Shown: positions 8,047 to 16,963, counted from the first letter of the stretch. The stretch: 64,000 nt of DNA from CAVUAF01 sp963739375 (GCA_963739375.1 CAVUAF010000023.1:119630-183629); one strand, 5' to 3'. The notes: generated from the sequence alone by a model not told the origin. Numbers and translations: made by a program.

Positions 8047-8568
8047 TCACCAGTTCGGGTACTTCGCCCGAATCTTTTCGTACAGGGGCGACGAGCTGCG
8101 GTGCTTCTTGTGATAGTTGAGCACCTGGCGCTCGCGCGGCGTCGGCCAGTCCTGCTCGGGCGCAACGCGCTGCGTGAACGCGCTCTCCACCTCCGCGAGG
8201 TTGAGGATGCGGTCGCGCGCCAGCGAAAGATGCTGGCCCGTCGGCGCCACTCGCACCACCAGGTGGTGTTTGCGGCGCTCCGCCGATTCGGCGTCGGCGG
8301 TGAAGGTCTTTTCCTGGCCTTCGAAGTTGCGATACCGGATGGCCATCGCCCGCACCGGCGCGAAGTCCCCGTGGAACGTCTTCTGCACGCTGGCCGGCCG
8401 GGCGGTAATGACCGGCTGCCCCGCTCCCCCTGCCCGCTGCGCCAGCGCGGTGTCAAAGTACATGCAGTTGGGGTTGGGGCAGCGTACGCTCCCGCTCTTC
8501 TGGCGCGCGCCCTGCGTGCCGCAAAACGGGCACTGGATCGGGCCTTTCAGAAAATCGAGGAATCCCAT
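8047..8568 (-). CDS. Zinc-ribbon protein of unknown function
   Basis: A 173-aa protein. The N-terminus carries a four-cysteine zinc ribbon (CPFCGTQ, then CPNPNC). After a linker comes a beta-rich segment (AIRYRNFEGQEKTF, then HLVVRVAPTGQHLSLARDRILNL) and a basic helical C-terminus. The family was not recognised. It lies 107 bp downstream of the reverse transcriptase on the same strand, so co-transcription is possible, but the gap and lack of overlap do not prove a link. Confidence 0.75.
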   Translation of the reverse strand: MGFLDFLKGPIQCPFCGTQGARQKSGSVRCPNPNCMYFDTALAQRAGGAGQPVITARPASVQKTFHGDFAPVRAMAIRYRNFEGQEKTFTADAESAERRKHHLVVRVAPTGQHLSLARDRILNLAEVESAFTQRVAPEQDWPTPRERQVLNYHKKHRSSSPLYEKIRAKYPNW

Positions 8569-8675
8569 GGTGCTTCTCCCGCGGCACGAGCAGCCGGAAG
8601 GACGGTCGGAAAAACGAAGTTCCGCTTTAGCGGCAACTTATTCCATAACACCCATCGACAGGCAGCCGCCCTCTC

Positions 8676-10106
8676 TCACGGGCATTCGCTGGCTGCTGCT
8701 TCTGGGAGCGGAGAGAAGGCCGCGGCGGCACGCGTGGTGCGCCGTGGCCTGACGACCGTCCTTCCCATTGCTCGTACCGCTCTTTGCCTCCGCCAGATGA
8801 AGAATGGGCTCGCCAGGCTGCCCCGCAACAACAGCCGGCGGCGATGCAGCAGCGAGGGCAGTCCCATCCCCCGCAGCGCGGAAAAACTGATGCGGCCGAA
8901 GTGGCCCTTGCGATGGCCCCCGCAAACCAGGCTGAGCACCTCCTCCGCCAGCCAGCGGTCCAGCCGCCGCAGCTGCGCCTCGTCGCTCACGTGCTTCAGG
9001 TAATAGTCCACGATGGCGACGTTGCGCACCCCGCGTTCCAGCACCTCGCGCGCGATGCCGGCCAGCGCCCGCGCCTTCTCTTCGCAGGTCGCCGCCCGCG
9101 CCCACCGTCGCCGGCCGCGGCGGAAGGCGAAGCGAAACAGGTTTTGCAGCTTGCGGCCTTTGTCGCGCGAAAGCGCCACCTCCCCGCCGGCGCGGAAGAG
9201 CAGCCCCAGGTGGCGGAATTCGCGGGCCGGGGCAAACGCCGTGTCGCCCTCGGTCCCGGCCGGGGTCAGGCACAGGTCGGCGCGGTGGCTGGTCTTCGTC
9301 CTTAGATGAAGCGCAGTGATGCTCTGCTCGAGCTGCGCGGCGGCCGCCAGCGCCGTCTCGCGCGACGGCGTCAGCAACAGCAGATCGTCGGCATAGCGGA
9401 ACCAGTGGACGCCCGCGATGCCGGCCACTTCGCCATCCAGCCGAGTCAGGTGGACATTGGCGAACAGGCATGCGGCGGCGGTGCCGAAGGGAATCCCCAC
9501 GATGGCCTGCCGGGTAGCGTCCCCTTCGCGGAAGAGGAAACGGATGCGCTCGGCCAGCAGCGCGAAGAGATAGTCATCGGGGGCCGCCAGTTGCGCCAGC
9601 TGCCCCAGCAGCAGCCCGTGGTCCACCGTCGCGAAGTAGTCGGCGATGTCGCGCTTCACCAGGTAGAGTGGCGCCGCGGCGCCGCGCAGCACGCCGGCGA
9701 TGCGTGCCTGGCAGGCGTCCAGGCCGTACGCATGGTCGCGGTACGCGTAAGAGTGCGGCGAGAACCAGCGGTGCAGCCGCTTGTTCATGACGCGATACAG
9801 CAGCAGATCGACGATGCGGTCTTCCCAGGGCGCCAGGTAGAGGGTGCGCTGCCGGCGGTTGAAGTTGTAATGCAGCGCGAGGGCGGGCCGGAAATGGAAG
9901 TCGCGCCGCGCCAGGGTGCGGTGCAGCTCATCGAGCCCGCGCAGGCCGCGCCCCGCCAGGTCGTAGAGCGTCCGCCCGTCGCTGGAGGTCGCCAGCGCCT
10001 TGCGCCACTGGAAGAGCGGCTTGGTATAGACGCGCAGCGCGGCCTTGTAGAGCTCGGCCTCCCGGTACACGTCACTCCATCGCAGTGGTTGTGCAAGCGG
10101 CGTCAT
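8676..10106 (-). CDS. Stand-alone reverse transcriptase
   Basis: A 476-aa RNA-directed DNA polymerase. Palm motifs are visible: motif A around Asp153 (YLVKRDIADYFATVDH), motif B as GIPFGTAAACLFANVHL, and the catalytic box FRYADDLLLL with Asp240-Asp241. The preceding LAPWEDRIVDLLLYRVMNKR and FSPHSYAYRDHAYG resemble the finger region of group II intron-like enzymes. Motif B lacks the usual SP. No HNH endonuclease or clear maturase domain follows the palm. GGAG four bases before the ATG supports this start. It abuts a truncated PD40 gene. The class (group II-like, unknown-group or defence RT) is unresolved. Confidence 0.9.
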   Translation of the reverse strand: MTPLAQPLRWSDVYREAELYKAALRVYTKPLFQWRKALATSSDGRTLYDLAGRGLRGLDELHRTLARRDFHFRPALALHYNFNRRQRTLYLAPWEDRIVDLLLYRVMNKRLHRWFSPHSYAYRDHAYGLDACQARIAGVLRGAAAPLYLVKRDIADYFATVDHGLLLGQLAQLAAPDDYLFALLAERIRFLFREGDATRQAIVGIPFGTAAACLFANVHLTRLDGEVAGIAGVHWFRYADDLLLLTPSRETALAAAAQLEQSITALHLRTKTSHRADLCLTPAGTEGDTAFAPAREFRHLGLLFRAGGEVALSRDKGRKLQNLFRFAFRRGRRRWARAATCEEKARALAGIAREVLERGVRNVAIVDYYLKHVSDEAQLRRLDRWLAEEVLSLVCGGHRKGHFGRISFSALRGMGLPSLLHRRRLLLRGSLASPFFIWRRQRAVRAMGRTVVRPRRTTRAAAAFSPLPEAAASECP

Positions 10107-10130
10107 GATGCTCCGACCGGCGGCCCAACC

Positions 10131-10337
10131 TTGTACTACCAACCGCCCGGCGACGGCAAATGCCGGCGTCGGCGGCGCGCAAATTCCGTTGACGCACCCA
10201 GCGGCGAGCCCAAGCAGTTGACGCACTTCAAAGACGGCAACCTCTTCGCCCACGCCTGGTCGCCGGATGGCAAGCAGCTCATCCTGGCGCGCGGCCACCA
10301 GACCAACGATGTCGTGCTCATCCGCGACTGGCGCTAG
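10131..10337 (+). pseudogene. C-terminal remnant of a TolB/PD40 beta-propeller protein
   Basis: The frame ending at the TAG at 10337 reads like the last blades of the PD40/WD40-like sensor domain of acidobacterial Ser/Thr kinases or regulators: SGEPKQLTHFKDG, HAWSPDGKQLILARG and DVVLIRDWR. There is no start and nothing matching the rest of the protein upstream; instead the reverse transcriptase gene begins 25 bp away on the other strand. This looks like a gene truncated by insertion or deletion. Confidence 0.75.
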
Positions 10338-10382
10338 CCTTCCCTCGTCGCCTTACGCCTCGGGGTGTTCTAATAGGCGGCC

Positions 10383-12404
10383 ATGCTGCGCCATCTACGG
10401 AACACCGCTGCTCTGCTTCTGCTCCTCGCCCTCTCTCTTCCCACCCTCGCCCGCGTCCTGCGGGTCGAGGTCGTGCGCCGCGAAGACGTGTTGGGTGGCA
10501 AAGCCTTCGGCGCTGCCGGCGCCTACGAGAAGTTGGTAGGCCGCGTCTACTTCGCCGTGCCCCCCGGCGACCCGCACAACCGGCAAATCGTCGACCTCGA
10601 CCAGGCCGACCGCAACCCACAGGGCGAAGTCGAATTCTCCGCCGACTTCTACGTGCTGCGTCCCAAGAACCCCGCCCTGGGCAATGGCGCGCTGCTGCTG
10701 GAGATTTCCAACCGCGGCGGCAAAGGCATTCTCGGCATCATGAATGGCGGCCGCGGCGGCGCCGACCCTACCACCGAGCCGGAATTCGGCGACGCCTTCC
10801 TCATGAATCGCGGCTACACCGTCGCCTGGGTCGGCTGGCAATGGGACGTGCGTCCCGACGCGCGCCTCCTCCACCTCTACGCCCCCATCGCCCACGGCCC
10901 CAACGGCACGCACATTCGCGGGCTGGTGCGCAGCGACTTTACCCTCAGCGAACCGCGCGCCGAGATGCCGCTCGGCCACTGGATCAGCAACAGCATCGGC
11001 GGCATGGGCTATGCCGTGGCTGATTCGGCGGCGCCGGAAAACGTCCTCACCGTGCGCGACCAGCCGCTCGCGCCCCGCCGCACCCTCCCGCGCGCCGACT
11101 GGCAGTTCACCGACGACCGCAAGAGCTTCCGCCTGGCGGGCGGCTTCCAGCCGGGCAAGATTTACGAGCTGGTCTTCGTTGCCGAAGACCCGGCGGTGGC
11201 GGGCACCGGCCTTCTGGCGGTGCGCGACTTCGTCACCTACCTCAAGCACGACGCGGCGGCCATCGCCCCGGTGAAGCGCGCCTACGGCGCCGGCATTTCG
11301 CAGAGCGGGCGCTTCCTGCGCCACTTCCTCTACCAGGACTGCAACGCCGACGAGCAGGGCCGCATGGTCTTCGACGGGATCATCCCGCACGTCGCCGGGG
11401 CCGGCCGCGGCAGCTTCAATCACCGCTTCGCCCAGCCCTCGCGCGATGCCCAGCCGCTGAACGCACTTTTCTATCCCACCGATCTTTTCCCGTTCACCGA
11501 CACGGTCGAGCGCGATCCGGTGACCGGCGAGCGCGATGGCCTGCTGGTGAAGGCGGAGCGCTCGCAAACGCTGCCGAAAATCTTTCTGACCAACACCAGC
11601 TACGAATACTGGGGGCGCGCCGCGTCGCTCATCCACACCTCACCCGACGGCCGCCGCGACCTCGCGCCCTCGCCCAGCGTCCGCATCTACATGTACGCCG
11701 GCCTGCAGCACGCCAGCGGGCCGTTTCCGCCGGCGCAGACCGAGGGCCAGCAGCGCAATAATCCCAACCCGGTGCGCTGGTTCTGGCGCGCCGCCCTCAC
11801 CAACCTCGATGCCTGGGTGGCGCGCGGTGTCGCGCCGCCGGCGAGCGTCTATCCTCGCCTGCGCGATGGCACGCTGGTGCCGCTCGCCCGGTGGAGCAGC
11901 GCCTTTCCGAAGATTCCCGGCGTCAACCTGCCGCACGAGCAACAGGCCGCGTATCACCTCGACTTCGGCGCGGAGTTCAAGACGACGGGCATTGTGACCA
12001 AAGAGCCGCCGGCGGTGGGTGCGCCCTTCCCGGTCTTCGTGCCGCAGGCGGACGCGGACGGCAACGACCGCGGCGGCGTCACCCTGCCGGAGTTGGCGGT
12101 GCCGCTGGCCACCTACACCGGCTGGAACCTGCGCCGGCCGGAGATCGGCGCCTCCACCCTGCGCGCCAGCTTCCTCGGGTCGTACATCCCGTTCGCCAAG
12201 ACCGCCGCTGAGCGCCGGCAGCGCGGCGATCCCCGGCCCTCGCTCGCCGAGCGCTATGCCGGAAAAGACGACTACCTGCAGAAGTATCGCGCCGCCATCA
12301 CAGCCCTGGTGAAGCAGCGCTTCATCCTCGCCGACGACGTTGCGGCGATGCTGCAGCGCGGCGAGCAGGAGTGGAACGAGGCCAACGCCGCCCCGCGGCC
12401 TTGA
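10383..12404 (+). CDS. Secreted alpha/beta hydrolase-domain protein
   Basis: A 673-aa exported protein with a signal peptide (hydrophobic residues 9-23). It resembles the large alpha/beta hydrolase_10 type family of acidobacteria and proteobacteria. The nucleophile elbow is YGAGISQSGRFLRHFLY (Ser306 or Ser308). Other recognisable blocks are EISNRGGKG and FLTNTSYEYWGRAASLIHT. The C-terminus continues to a conserved TYTGWNLR and FLGSYIPF. The substrate is unknown. The gene stands alone between the PD40 remnant and a repeat-containing spacer. Confidence 0.85.
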   Translation: MLRHLRNTAALLLLLALSLPTLARVLRVEVVRREDVLGGKAFGAAGAYEKLVGRVYFAVPPGDPHNRQIVDLDQADRNPQGEVEFSADFYVLRPKNPALGNGALLLEISNRGGKGILGIMNGGRGGADPTTEPEFGDAFLMNRGYTVAWVGWQWDVRPDARLLHLYAPIAHGPNGTHIRGLVRSDFTLSEPRAEMPLGHWISNSIGGMGYAVADSAAPENVLTVRDQPLAPRRTLPRADWQFTDDRKSFRLAGGFQPGKIYELVFVAEDPAVAGTGLLAVRDFVTYLKHDAAAIAPVKRAYGAGISQSGRFLRHFLYQDCNADEQGRMVFDGIIPHVAGAGRGSFNHRFAQPSRDAQPLNALFYPTDLFPFTDTVERDPVTGERDGLLVKAERSQTLPKIFLTNTSYEYWGRAASLIHTSPDGRRDLAPSPSVRIYMYAGLQHASGPFPPAQTEGQQRNNPNPVRWFWRAALTNLDAWVARGVAPPASVYPRLRDGTLVPLARWSSAFPKIPGVNLPHEQQAAYHLDFGAEFKTTGIVTKEPPAVGAPFPVFVPQADADGNDRGGVTLPELAVPLATYTGWNLRRPEIGASTLRASFLGSYIPFAKTAAERRQRGDPRPSLAERYAGKDDYLQKYRAAITALVKQRFILADDVAAMLQRGEQEWNEANAAPRP

Positions 12405-12443
12405 ATACCGGGCGGCTACTGGCGCTCGCCATGCCCGTATCAG

Positions 12444-12463
12444 GGCACGGCTTCAGCCGTGCC
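12444..12463. repeat. 20-bp palindrome GGCACGGCTTCAGCCGTGCC
   Basis: A near-perfect palindrome found again at about 19159-19178, 19309-19328 and, inverted, 19713-19732. It is commonly preceded by ATCGGG or ATCAGG and followed by GTTACGCC or GTTGGCC. It lies beside a GTCATCCTGAGCG-type element, as do the other copies. Confidence 0.85.
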
Positions 12464-12483
12464 GTTGGCCGAGTCCCAATTAC

Positions 12484-12550
12484 GTCATCCTGAGCGAGGC
12501 CGAAGGAGCCGGCGAAGCGGGCGACTGAGGCCGAGTCGAAGGATCCCTAC
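12484..12550. repeat. GTCATCCTGAGCG-type dispersed repeat
   Basis: A second full copy of the element seen at 7451-7510, with the same GTCATCCTGAGCGAG start and GTCGAAGGATCCCTA end but a different central segment. It lies between the hydrolase gene and the small minus-strand gene at 12601-12771. Confidence 0.85.
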
Positions 12551-12600
12551 CTTGCCACCGCCATCGCGGCGCAGTCGCCGGGGTCCTTGATGGGAGGTTC

Positions 12601-12771
12601 CTACTCCTCGGCGAGCAGGCGGCCCAGGGTGGGTTTGTGTTTTTCCTGCTTGCCGCGCTTGGGCGAGCCCGGCTCGACGCGCACCGGCGGGGGGCTGCCG
12701 ACGTGTTCGCGCGCCGCGGCTTTCACCGCAGTCACGGCGCGAAACGGCTTGGGTTTCTTCCTGCGAGCCAT
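12601..12771 (-). CDS. Small basic protein, hypothetical
   Basis: A 56-aa lysine- and arginine-rich protein: MARRKKPKPFRAVTAVKAAA, then a proline-rich linker and KHKPTLGRLLAEE. It was not assigned to a family. Codon use is like its neighbours. The gene is divergent from the zinc-ribbon gene, with only 33 bp between the two starts, so both promoters must overlap the other gene or the spacer. The conserved-looking C-terminal KPTLGRLL block suggests a real protein. Confidence 0.6.
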   Translation of the reverse strand: MARRKKPKPFRAVTAVKAAAREHVGSPPPVRVEPGSPKRGKQEKHKPTLGRLLAEE

Positions 12772-12804
12772 GGCGGCAGCCGTGATTATGCAATAATTCC
12801 CGGT

Positions 12805-13086
12805 GTGGCCATCGACGAAAGAGATTTCTACACCGAACGCGAAGAGAAAAAGCCGGCGCAGCTCACCTGCCCGCACTGCCGCCAGCCCGGCGATTACGAG
12901 CTGGGCTGGCTGGTGCGCACCAAGAAAGCGCAGCTCCCGCCGCGCGCCGACGAGCGCGACCGCGCCAAGTTCGCCAAGGCTCGTTCCTACATGGTGCGGC
13001 GCGACGACTTGGTGATGTGCAAGAACCTGCGCTGCCGCAAACGCTTCGATGTTTCCGGCGTGCAGTCGGTCGCCTTCCTCGATTAG
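12805..13086 (+). CDS. Small zinc-ribbon protein, hypothetical
   Basis: A 93-aa protein starting at a GTG (VAIDERDFYTEREEKKP). Four cysteines in two pairs, CPHC near residue 23 and CKNLRC near residue 74, form a split zinc ribbon around a charged helical insert. No family name is offered. It is divergent from the basic 56-aa gene. The start is uncertain because no strong ribosome-binding site is seen; longer frames would run through the divergent gene. Confidence 0.65.
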   Translation: MAIDERDFYTEREEKKPAQLTCPHCRQPGDYELGWLVRTKKAQLPPRADERDRAKFAKARSYMVRRDDLVMCKNLRCRKRFDVSGVQSVAFLD

Positions 13087-13305
13087 CCCCCCGGGGACCG
13101 CTTCCCCTGGACGCGCCGCTCCGGGCCATGCGTCCCTTCTCCCTTTCTCATCCCGCGTCACATCCTGGCGTGACGCGGCGCACCTCGCGCCCCGCACGGC
13201 AGCGTGGAGCATGACGGCGCGGGGTTGCAGGTCATTTATACTTGCCGGTTTTGGCGTCGGCGACGTGCCGCGTAGCCGCTACGCCGCGGGAGTCGAGAGA
13301 CAACG

Positions 13306-14076
13306 ATGAAGATCCTGGTGTGCATGAAGCAGGTCCCGCAGAAGGACGCGCCCCTCAAGCTGGATGCCGGCGGCGCCTGGATCCGGGATGACGTGTCGTA
13401 CGAAGTGAACGAGCCGGATGCCTACGCGCTGGAGGAAGCGCTGCGGCAGAAGGAGAAGCACGGCGGCGAGGTGGTCGCCATCACCGCGGGTCCGGCGCGG
13501 GCGCAGCAGGTGCTGCGCGAGGCGCTGGCCAAGGGCGCCGACCGCGCCATCCATCTCGAGGACGCGAGCTTCGTCGGCTTCGACCCCTACAACACCGCGC
13601 GCGCCTTCGCCGCCGCCATTGCGGGCGAGCAGTTCGACCTCATCTTCACCGGGCTGCAATCCGACGACTACGGCTACGCCCAGACCGGCGTCATCCTGGC
13701 CGAGTTGCTGGGCTGGCCGCATGCCACCATCATCATGCAGATTGAGAAGCAGGAAAGCGGCATCCGCGTGAAGCGCGAACTCGAAGCCGGCTACTTCCAG
13801 TTCGTCAACCTGCCTCTGCCCGCGGTCCTCACCATTCAATCGGGCATCAACAAGCTGCGCTACGCGACCCTCATCGGCATCAAGCAGGCGAAGAACAAGC
13901 CGCTGCGCAAGGTAGCGCTGGCGGAAGTGCAGGCGGCGCTGGCTCCCAATGGGCAGAAGATCGAGCGCCTGTACGTGCCGCAGAAAACCAAGCACACCCA
14001 GGTGCTGGAGGGGTCGCCGGCGGAAATCGCGAAGCAGCTGGTGGAGAAACTCAAGAACGAAGTGCGCGTCATCTGA
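13306..14076 (+). CDS. etfB: Electron transfer flavoprotein beta subunit
   Basis: A 256-aa ETF beta subunit. It starts MKILVCMKQVPQKDAPLKLD and carries the DPYNTARAFAAAI and FTGLQSDDYGYAQTG adenosine-binding blocks, then LPAVLTIQSGINKLRYA. With EtfA it forms the cytoplasmic heterodimer that carries electrons from acyl-CoA dehydrogenases. etfA starts 19 bp downstream. An EtfD-like membrane Fe-S oxidoreductase, its likely electron acceptor, is encoded 3 kb away at 17069-18979. Confidence 0.97.
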   Translation: MKILVCMKQVPQKDAPLKLDAGGAWIRDDVSYEVNEPDAYALEEALRQKEKHGGEVVAITAGPARAQQVLREALAKGADRAIHLEDASFVGFDPYNTARAFAAAIAGEQFDLIFTGLQSDDYGYAQTGVILAELLGWPHATIIMQIEKQESGIRVKRELEAGYFQFVNLPLPAVLTIQSGINKLRYATLIGIKQAKNKPLRKVALAEVQAALAPNGQKIERLYVPQKTKHTQVLEGSPAEIAKQLVEKLKNEVRVI

Positions 14077-14095
14077 CCGGGGACGGAGGACGAAC

Positions 14096-15094
14096 TTGGC
14101 CGACACAATTCTCGTGGTCGTCGAGCAGCGCGAAGGCAAGCTGAACCGCGCTTCCTGGGAGACCGTGACTGGGGCGCAGAAAATCGCCGCCGCCACCGGC
14201 TGGACGCTGGAAGCCGCGGTGGTGGGCAGCGGCGTCGGGGCCATCGCGGGTGAAGTCGCGGCCAAAAAACTGGCCAAGGTCTACGCCCTCGAGTCGCCGC
14301 ACCTTGCGTCCTACACGCCCGACGCCTTCGCCCACGCACTCAAGCAGGTCATCGAGCAGCGCCAGCCCCGCCTGGTCCTGATGCCGCACACCTACCAGGT
14401 GCGCGATTTCGCGCCCAAGCTCGCCACCCAGCTCAATTCCACGCTCATCAGCGACTGCACCGGCTACCGCCACGAAGGCGGGCGGCTGCTGTTTACGCGC
14501 TCCATGTTCCAGGGCAAGTTCGCCGCCGACGTCGCGTTCACCGGCGCGGGCCCGTGGTTCGCCACTTTCCAGGCCGGCGCCTTCCGCGGCGACCAGGCGG
14601 AGACCAGCGCCTCCCCGGCGCCGGTGGAAACCGTGCCCGTCGAAATTCCCGCCGGCGTGGTGCGCAACCAGCCGGAAGAGCTGTTCCAGGGAGCCAAGCA
14701 GGCGGTGGACCTGACGCAGGCGCAGATCATCGTAGCGGTCGGCCGCGGCATCAGGGAGCAGAAGAACCTGGCGCTCGCCGAGCAGCTGGCCAAGGAGCTG
14801 GGCGGCGAACTGGCGGCCTCCCGCCCCATCTGCGACTCCGGCTGGCTCCCCATGGACCGGCAGATCGGCTCCTCCGGCCAGACCGTCGCGCCCAAGCTTT
14901 ACCTGGCGCTGGGCATCAGCGGCGCCATCCAGCACACTGTCGGCATGAAGGGCTCGCGCACCATCATCGCGGTGAACAAAGATGCGGAAGCGCCCATCTT
15001 CGAAATCGCCGACTACGCCGTCGTCGGCAATCTCTTCGACATCGTGCCGCCACTGATCGAGGAAGTGAAGAAAGCGAAAGCGTCGCTGGTGTAG
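14096..15094 (+). CDS. etfA: Electron transfer flavoprotein alpha subunit
   Basis: A 332-aa ETF alpha subunit. The C-terminal FAD-binding domain is clear: ALGISGAIQHTVGMKGSRTI followed by VNKDAEAPIFEIADYAVVGN. The start is a TTG with a strong GGAGGA site upstream (LADTILVVVEQREGKLN); no ATG fits. It is co-transcribed with etfB. A HicB-type gene begins 9 bp after its stop and may be on the same transcript. Confidence 0.96.
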   Translation: MADTILVVVEQREGKLNRASWETVTGAQKIAAATGWTLEAAVVGSGVGAIAGEVAAKKLAKVYALESPHLASYTPDAFAHALKQVIEQRQPRLVLMPHTYQVRDFAPKLATQLNSTLISDCTGYRHEGGRLLFTRSMFQGKFAADVAFTGAGPWFATFQAGAFRGDQAETSASPAPVETVPVEIPAGVVRNQPEELFQGAKQAVDLTQAQIIVAVGRGIREQKNLALAEQLAKELGGELAASRPICDSGWLPMDRQIGSSGQTVAPKLYLALGISGAIQHTVGMKGSRTIIAVNKDAEAPIFEIADYAVVGNLFDIVPPLIEEVKKAKASLV

Positions 15095-15103
15095 CATTGC
15101 GCT

Positions 15104-15340
15104 ATGGAAGTGGAATACACCGCGGTTTTTGAACAGGTCCCTCGGTCGGAAGGCGGGGGCTACTGCGCCTACGTAGAGGAACTGCCCGGCGCCAACACGC
15201 AAGGAGGGACGCTGGAGGAAGCGCGCGCAAACTTGCGGGAAGCCATTCAGCTTGTTTTGCAGGCGCGTCGGGACCTGCTGCATGAACAGCCCGGGAATCA
15301 CCAGGCCATTCGGGAAAAAATCGTCGTCTCGGTGGCGTGA
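15104..15340 (+). CDS. hicB: HicB-like antitoxin
   Basis: A 78-aa HicB-type protein with the partial RNase H fold pattern: YTAVFEQVPRSEGGGYCAYV, then ELPGANTQGGTLEEARANLREAIQLVL. It lacks the C-terminal DNA-binding extension of long HicB proteins. The next gene encodes a HicA-type protein and starts within 7 bp, which gives the antitoxin-first order. The pair sits directly behind etfA, as is common for short HicBA modules that ride on neighbouring transcripts. Confidence 0.85.
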   Translation: MEVEYTAVFEQVPRSEGGGYCAYVEELPGANTQGGTLEEARANLREAIQLVLQARRDLLHEQPGNHQAIREKIVVSVA

Positions 15341-15346
15341 ACCAAC

Positions 15347-15541
15347 TTGAAACGCACCGACCTTCTCCGGCATCTGCAGGCGCACGCCTGCACGCTGTTT
15401 CGAGAAGGCGCCAACCACTCGATCTACTGCAATCGCGAACGCAACAAAGTGTCTGCTGTTCCCCGGCACCGCGAGATAAACAATCACACGGTCCGCAATA
15501 TCTGCCGCGACCTCGGCATACCTCCGGCGCCAAAGAAGTAG
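15347..15541 (+). CDS. hicA: HicA-like mRNA interferase toxin
   Basis: A 64-aa protein with the double-stranded-RNA-binding-like fold of HicA toxins. KRTDLLRHLQAHACTLFREG is followed by the catalytic His in ANHSIYCNRE, then a PRHREINNHTVRNICRDLGI C-terminus. HicA cleaves mRNA and is neutralised by HicB, encoded immediately upstream. The start is a TTG; no ATG is available in frame. The key His is present, so the toxin looks intact. Confidence 0.85.
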   Translation: MKRTDLLRHLQAHACTLFREGANHSIYCNRERNKVSAVPRHREINNHTVRNICRDLGIPPAPKK

Positions 15542-15562
15542 CTGCCGGCTAGCTTCCGGCGA

Positions 15563-16963
15563 CTACGCCTTCTTTCGGGCCGGCGCCGCGGAATTCGCAC
15601 TCGCCTTCCCGCGCATTGCCCAGCCCAGGATCGCCACCAGCGCGATTCCCCCCAGCGCATACCACCCATACGGCAGCAGCGGATTCCCGATCGGCAACTG
15701 CCCGCTGATGATGATTTCCGGCAGCGGCATCACGTTCCGGAACAAGGACTCGAAGTCGCGCATGTCCCCGCTGGCCGTCATGTAGTAAGTGAAGTTCACC
15801 GCGTACGGGTAGTACATGAGGTAGAGCCCGGCGCAGGCGGCGAACAGCAGGATGGGCACGTAGTTTTCGGCGGTAGTAAGGAACCCATACAGCCGCCCCT
15901 TGTGTTGCGGCCGCACCCAGCGCTTGGCGTTGACATACACGACGGCGGCGAGGGTGAGGGCGCCGAAGATCAGCACCAGGCCTCCGGTCAGGAAGAACAG
16001 GAAGGAGCCCCAGGCGTAGTTGGCGGTCTGGGTGAAGATGTCATGGCCGCGGACGCGCTCGGCGCGGAGACGCACGGCGGCAGCGGCATATTCCACGGTG
16101 ACGGCGGCGTCATTCTCTCCCTGCTTGCGCAGGACCGGCGCCAGCGCCTTGTAGGCTTCGGTCTGCAGCGCGGTCCCAATCAGCTCTTCGATCAGCGACC
16201 CCGTGGCCAGGTTCATGCGTTCCCCGAAGTGCGCTGCCGTCCAGTAGTAGCCCATCGCTTCCGGCAGGTGGTTTGCGGTTTCCGCATCTTTGCCCAGCTT
16301 CGCTACCAGCAGGCTGCCGTACTGGCGCACGTTGAGCAGGCTGGGAATGGGATACGACGCCACCATCAGCAAAATGCGGATGGGCCGGGCGGCGCCATGC
16401 TGCCGCAGGAACCTGCGCTCCACCTCAAAGCGCTCCGGCATGTAGGTGTAGTAGCGGGGCGCGGCAAAGGCCTTTTCCATGGCGGCGCGCCACTCCGTCT
16501 GCTTGGCGCGCTCGTCGAGGATGTTCCAGCTCACCTTGCCCGCTGTCTCGTGCCGGTACTCACCTTCCATCAGGTAGCCAAGCGCGTTCTGCGGTTCCCA
16601 GGCCTGGATCTTGCGCGCCAGTTCCAGGCGCTGCGGGGCATTGCCCGCCAGGCGCGAGGCCACCGAGAAGTAAACCCAGGTGTAGCGCGGGTCGGCGGCC
16701 GTTGCCGCCGCCGCCAGCCGCGAGCGTTCGCCGTCGTCGGGATGGTGCAGGGCAACGAAAGCGAGTGCGGCCGGGTCCTTCGCGGCTTCGGCCTCGCGCG
16801 TCCAACGCTCGAAGTCAGCACGGTCGATCTCGCCAAAGCGCGTGCCGCGGCGGAGGAGCATTTCCGCCAGCGGCAGCTCAAAGGCCTGCCGGAAGTACGG
16901 CAAACAGAAAAATGCCGCCGCTAAGACCAGAAAGAACAGGCTCATGAATCGCGTGCGCCGCAT
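15563..16963 (-). CDS. Membrane protein with helical repeats, hypothetical
   Basis: A 466-aa membrane protein. A signal anchor lies at about residues 7-25, followed by a large helical domain of about 270 residues with a TPR-like look (LARKIQAWEPQNALGYLMEG), then three or four hydrophobic segments near the C-terminus (SFLFFLTGGLVLIFGALTL; YVPILLFAACAGLYLMYYPY; WYALGGIALVAILGWAM). A GGAGG site precedes the ATG at 16963, which argues against a longer frame. The family was not recognised; a membrane-assembly or scaffold role is only a guess. Confidence 0.75.
   Translation of the reverse strand: MRRTRFMSLFFLVLAAAFFCLPYFRQAFELPLAEMLLRRGTRFGEIDRADFERWTREAEAAKDPAALAFVALHHPDDGERSRLAAAATAADPRYTWVYFSVASRLAGNAPQRLELARKIQAWEPQNALGYLMEGEYRHETAGKVSWNILDERAKQTEWRAAMEKAFAAPRYYTYMPERFEVERRFLRQHGAARPIRILLMVASYPIPSLLNVRQYGSLLVAKLGKDAETANHLPEAMGYYWTAAHFGERMNLATGSLIEELIGTALQTEAYKALAPVLRKQGENDAAVTVEYAAAAVRLRAERVRGHDIFTQTANYAWGSFLFFLTGGLVLIFGALTLAAVVYVNAKRWVRPQHKGRLYGFLTTAENYVPILLFAACAGLYLMYYPYAVNFTYYMTASGDMRDFESLFRNVMPLPEIIISGQLPIGNPLLPYGWYALGGIALVAILGWAMRGKASANSAAPARKKA

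Noticed and set aside
8569..10382. Retron or diversity-generating retroelement around the reverse transcriptase
   Set aside because: No msr-msd-like inverted repeat pair, no Avd-like gene and no near-repeat pair with adenine-specific differences could be found by eye. The class is left open.
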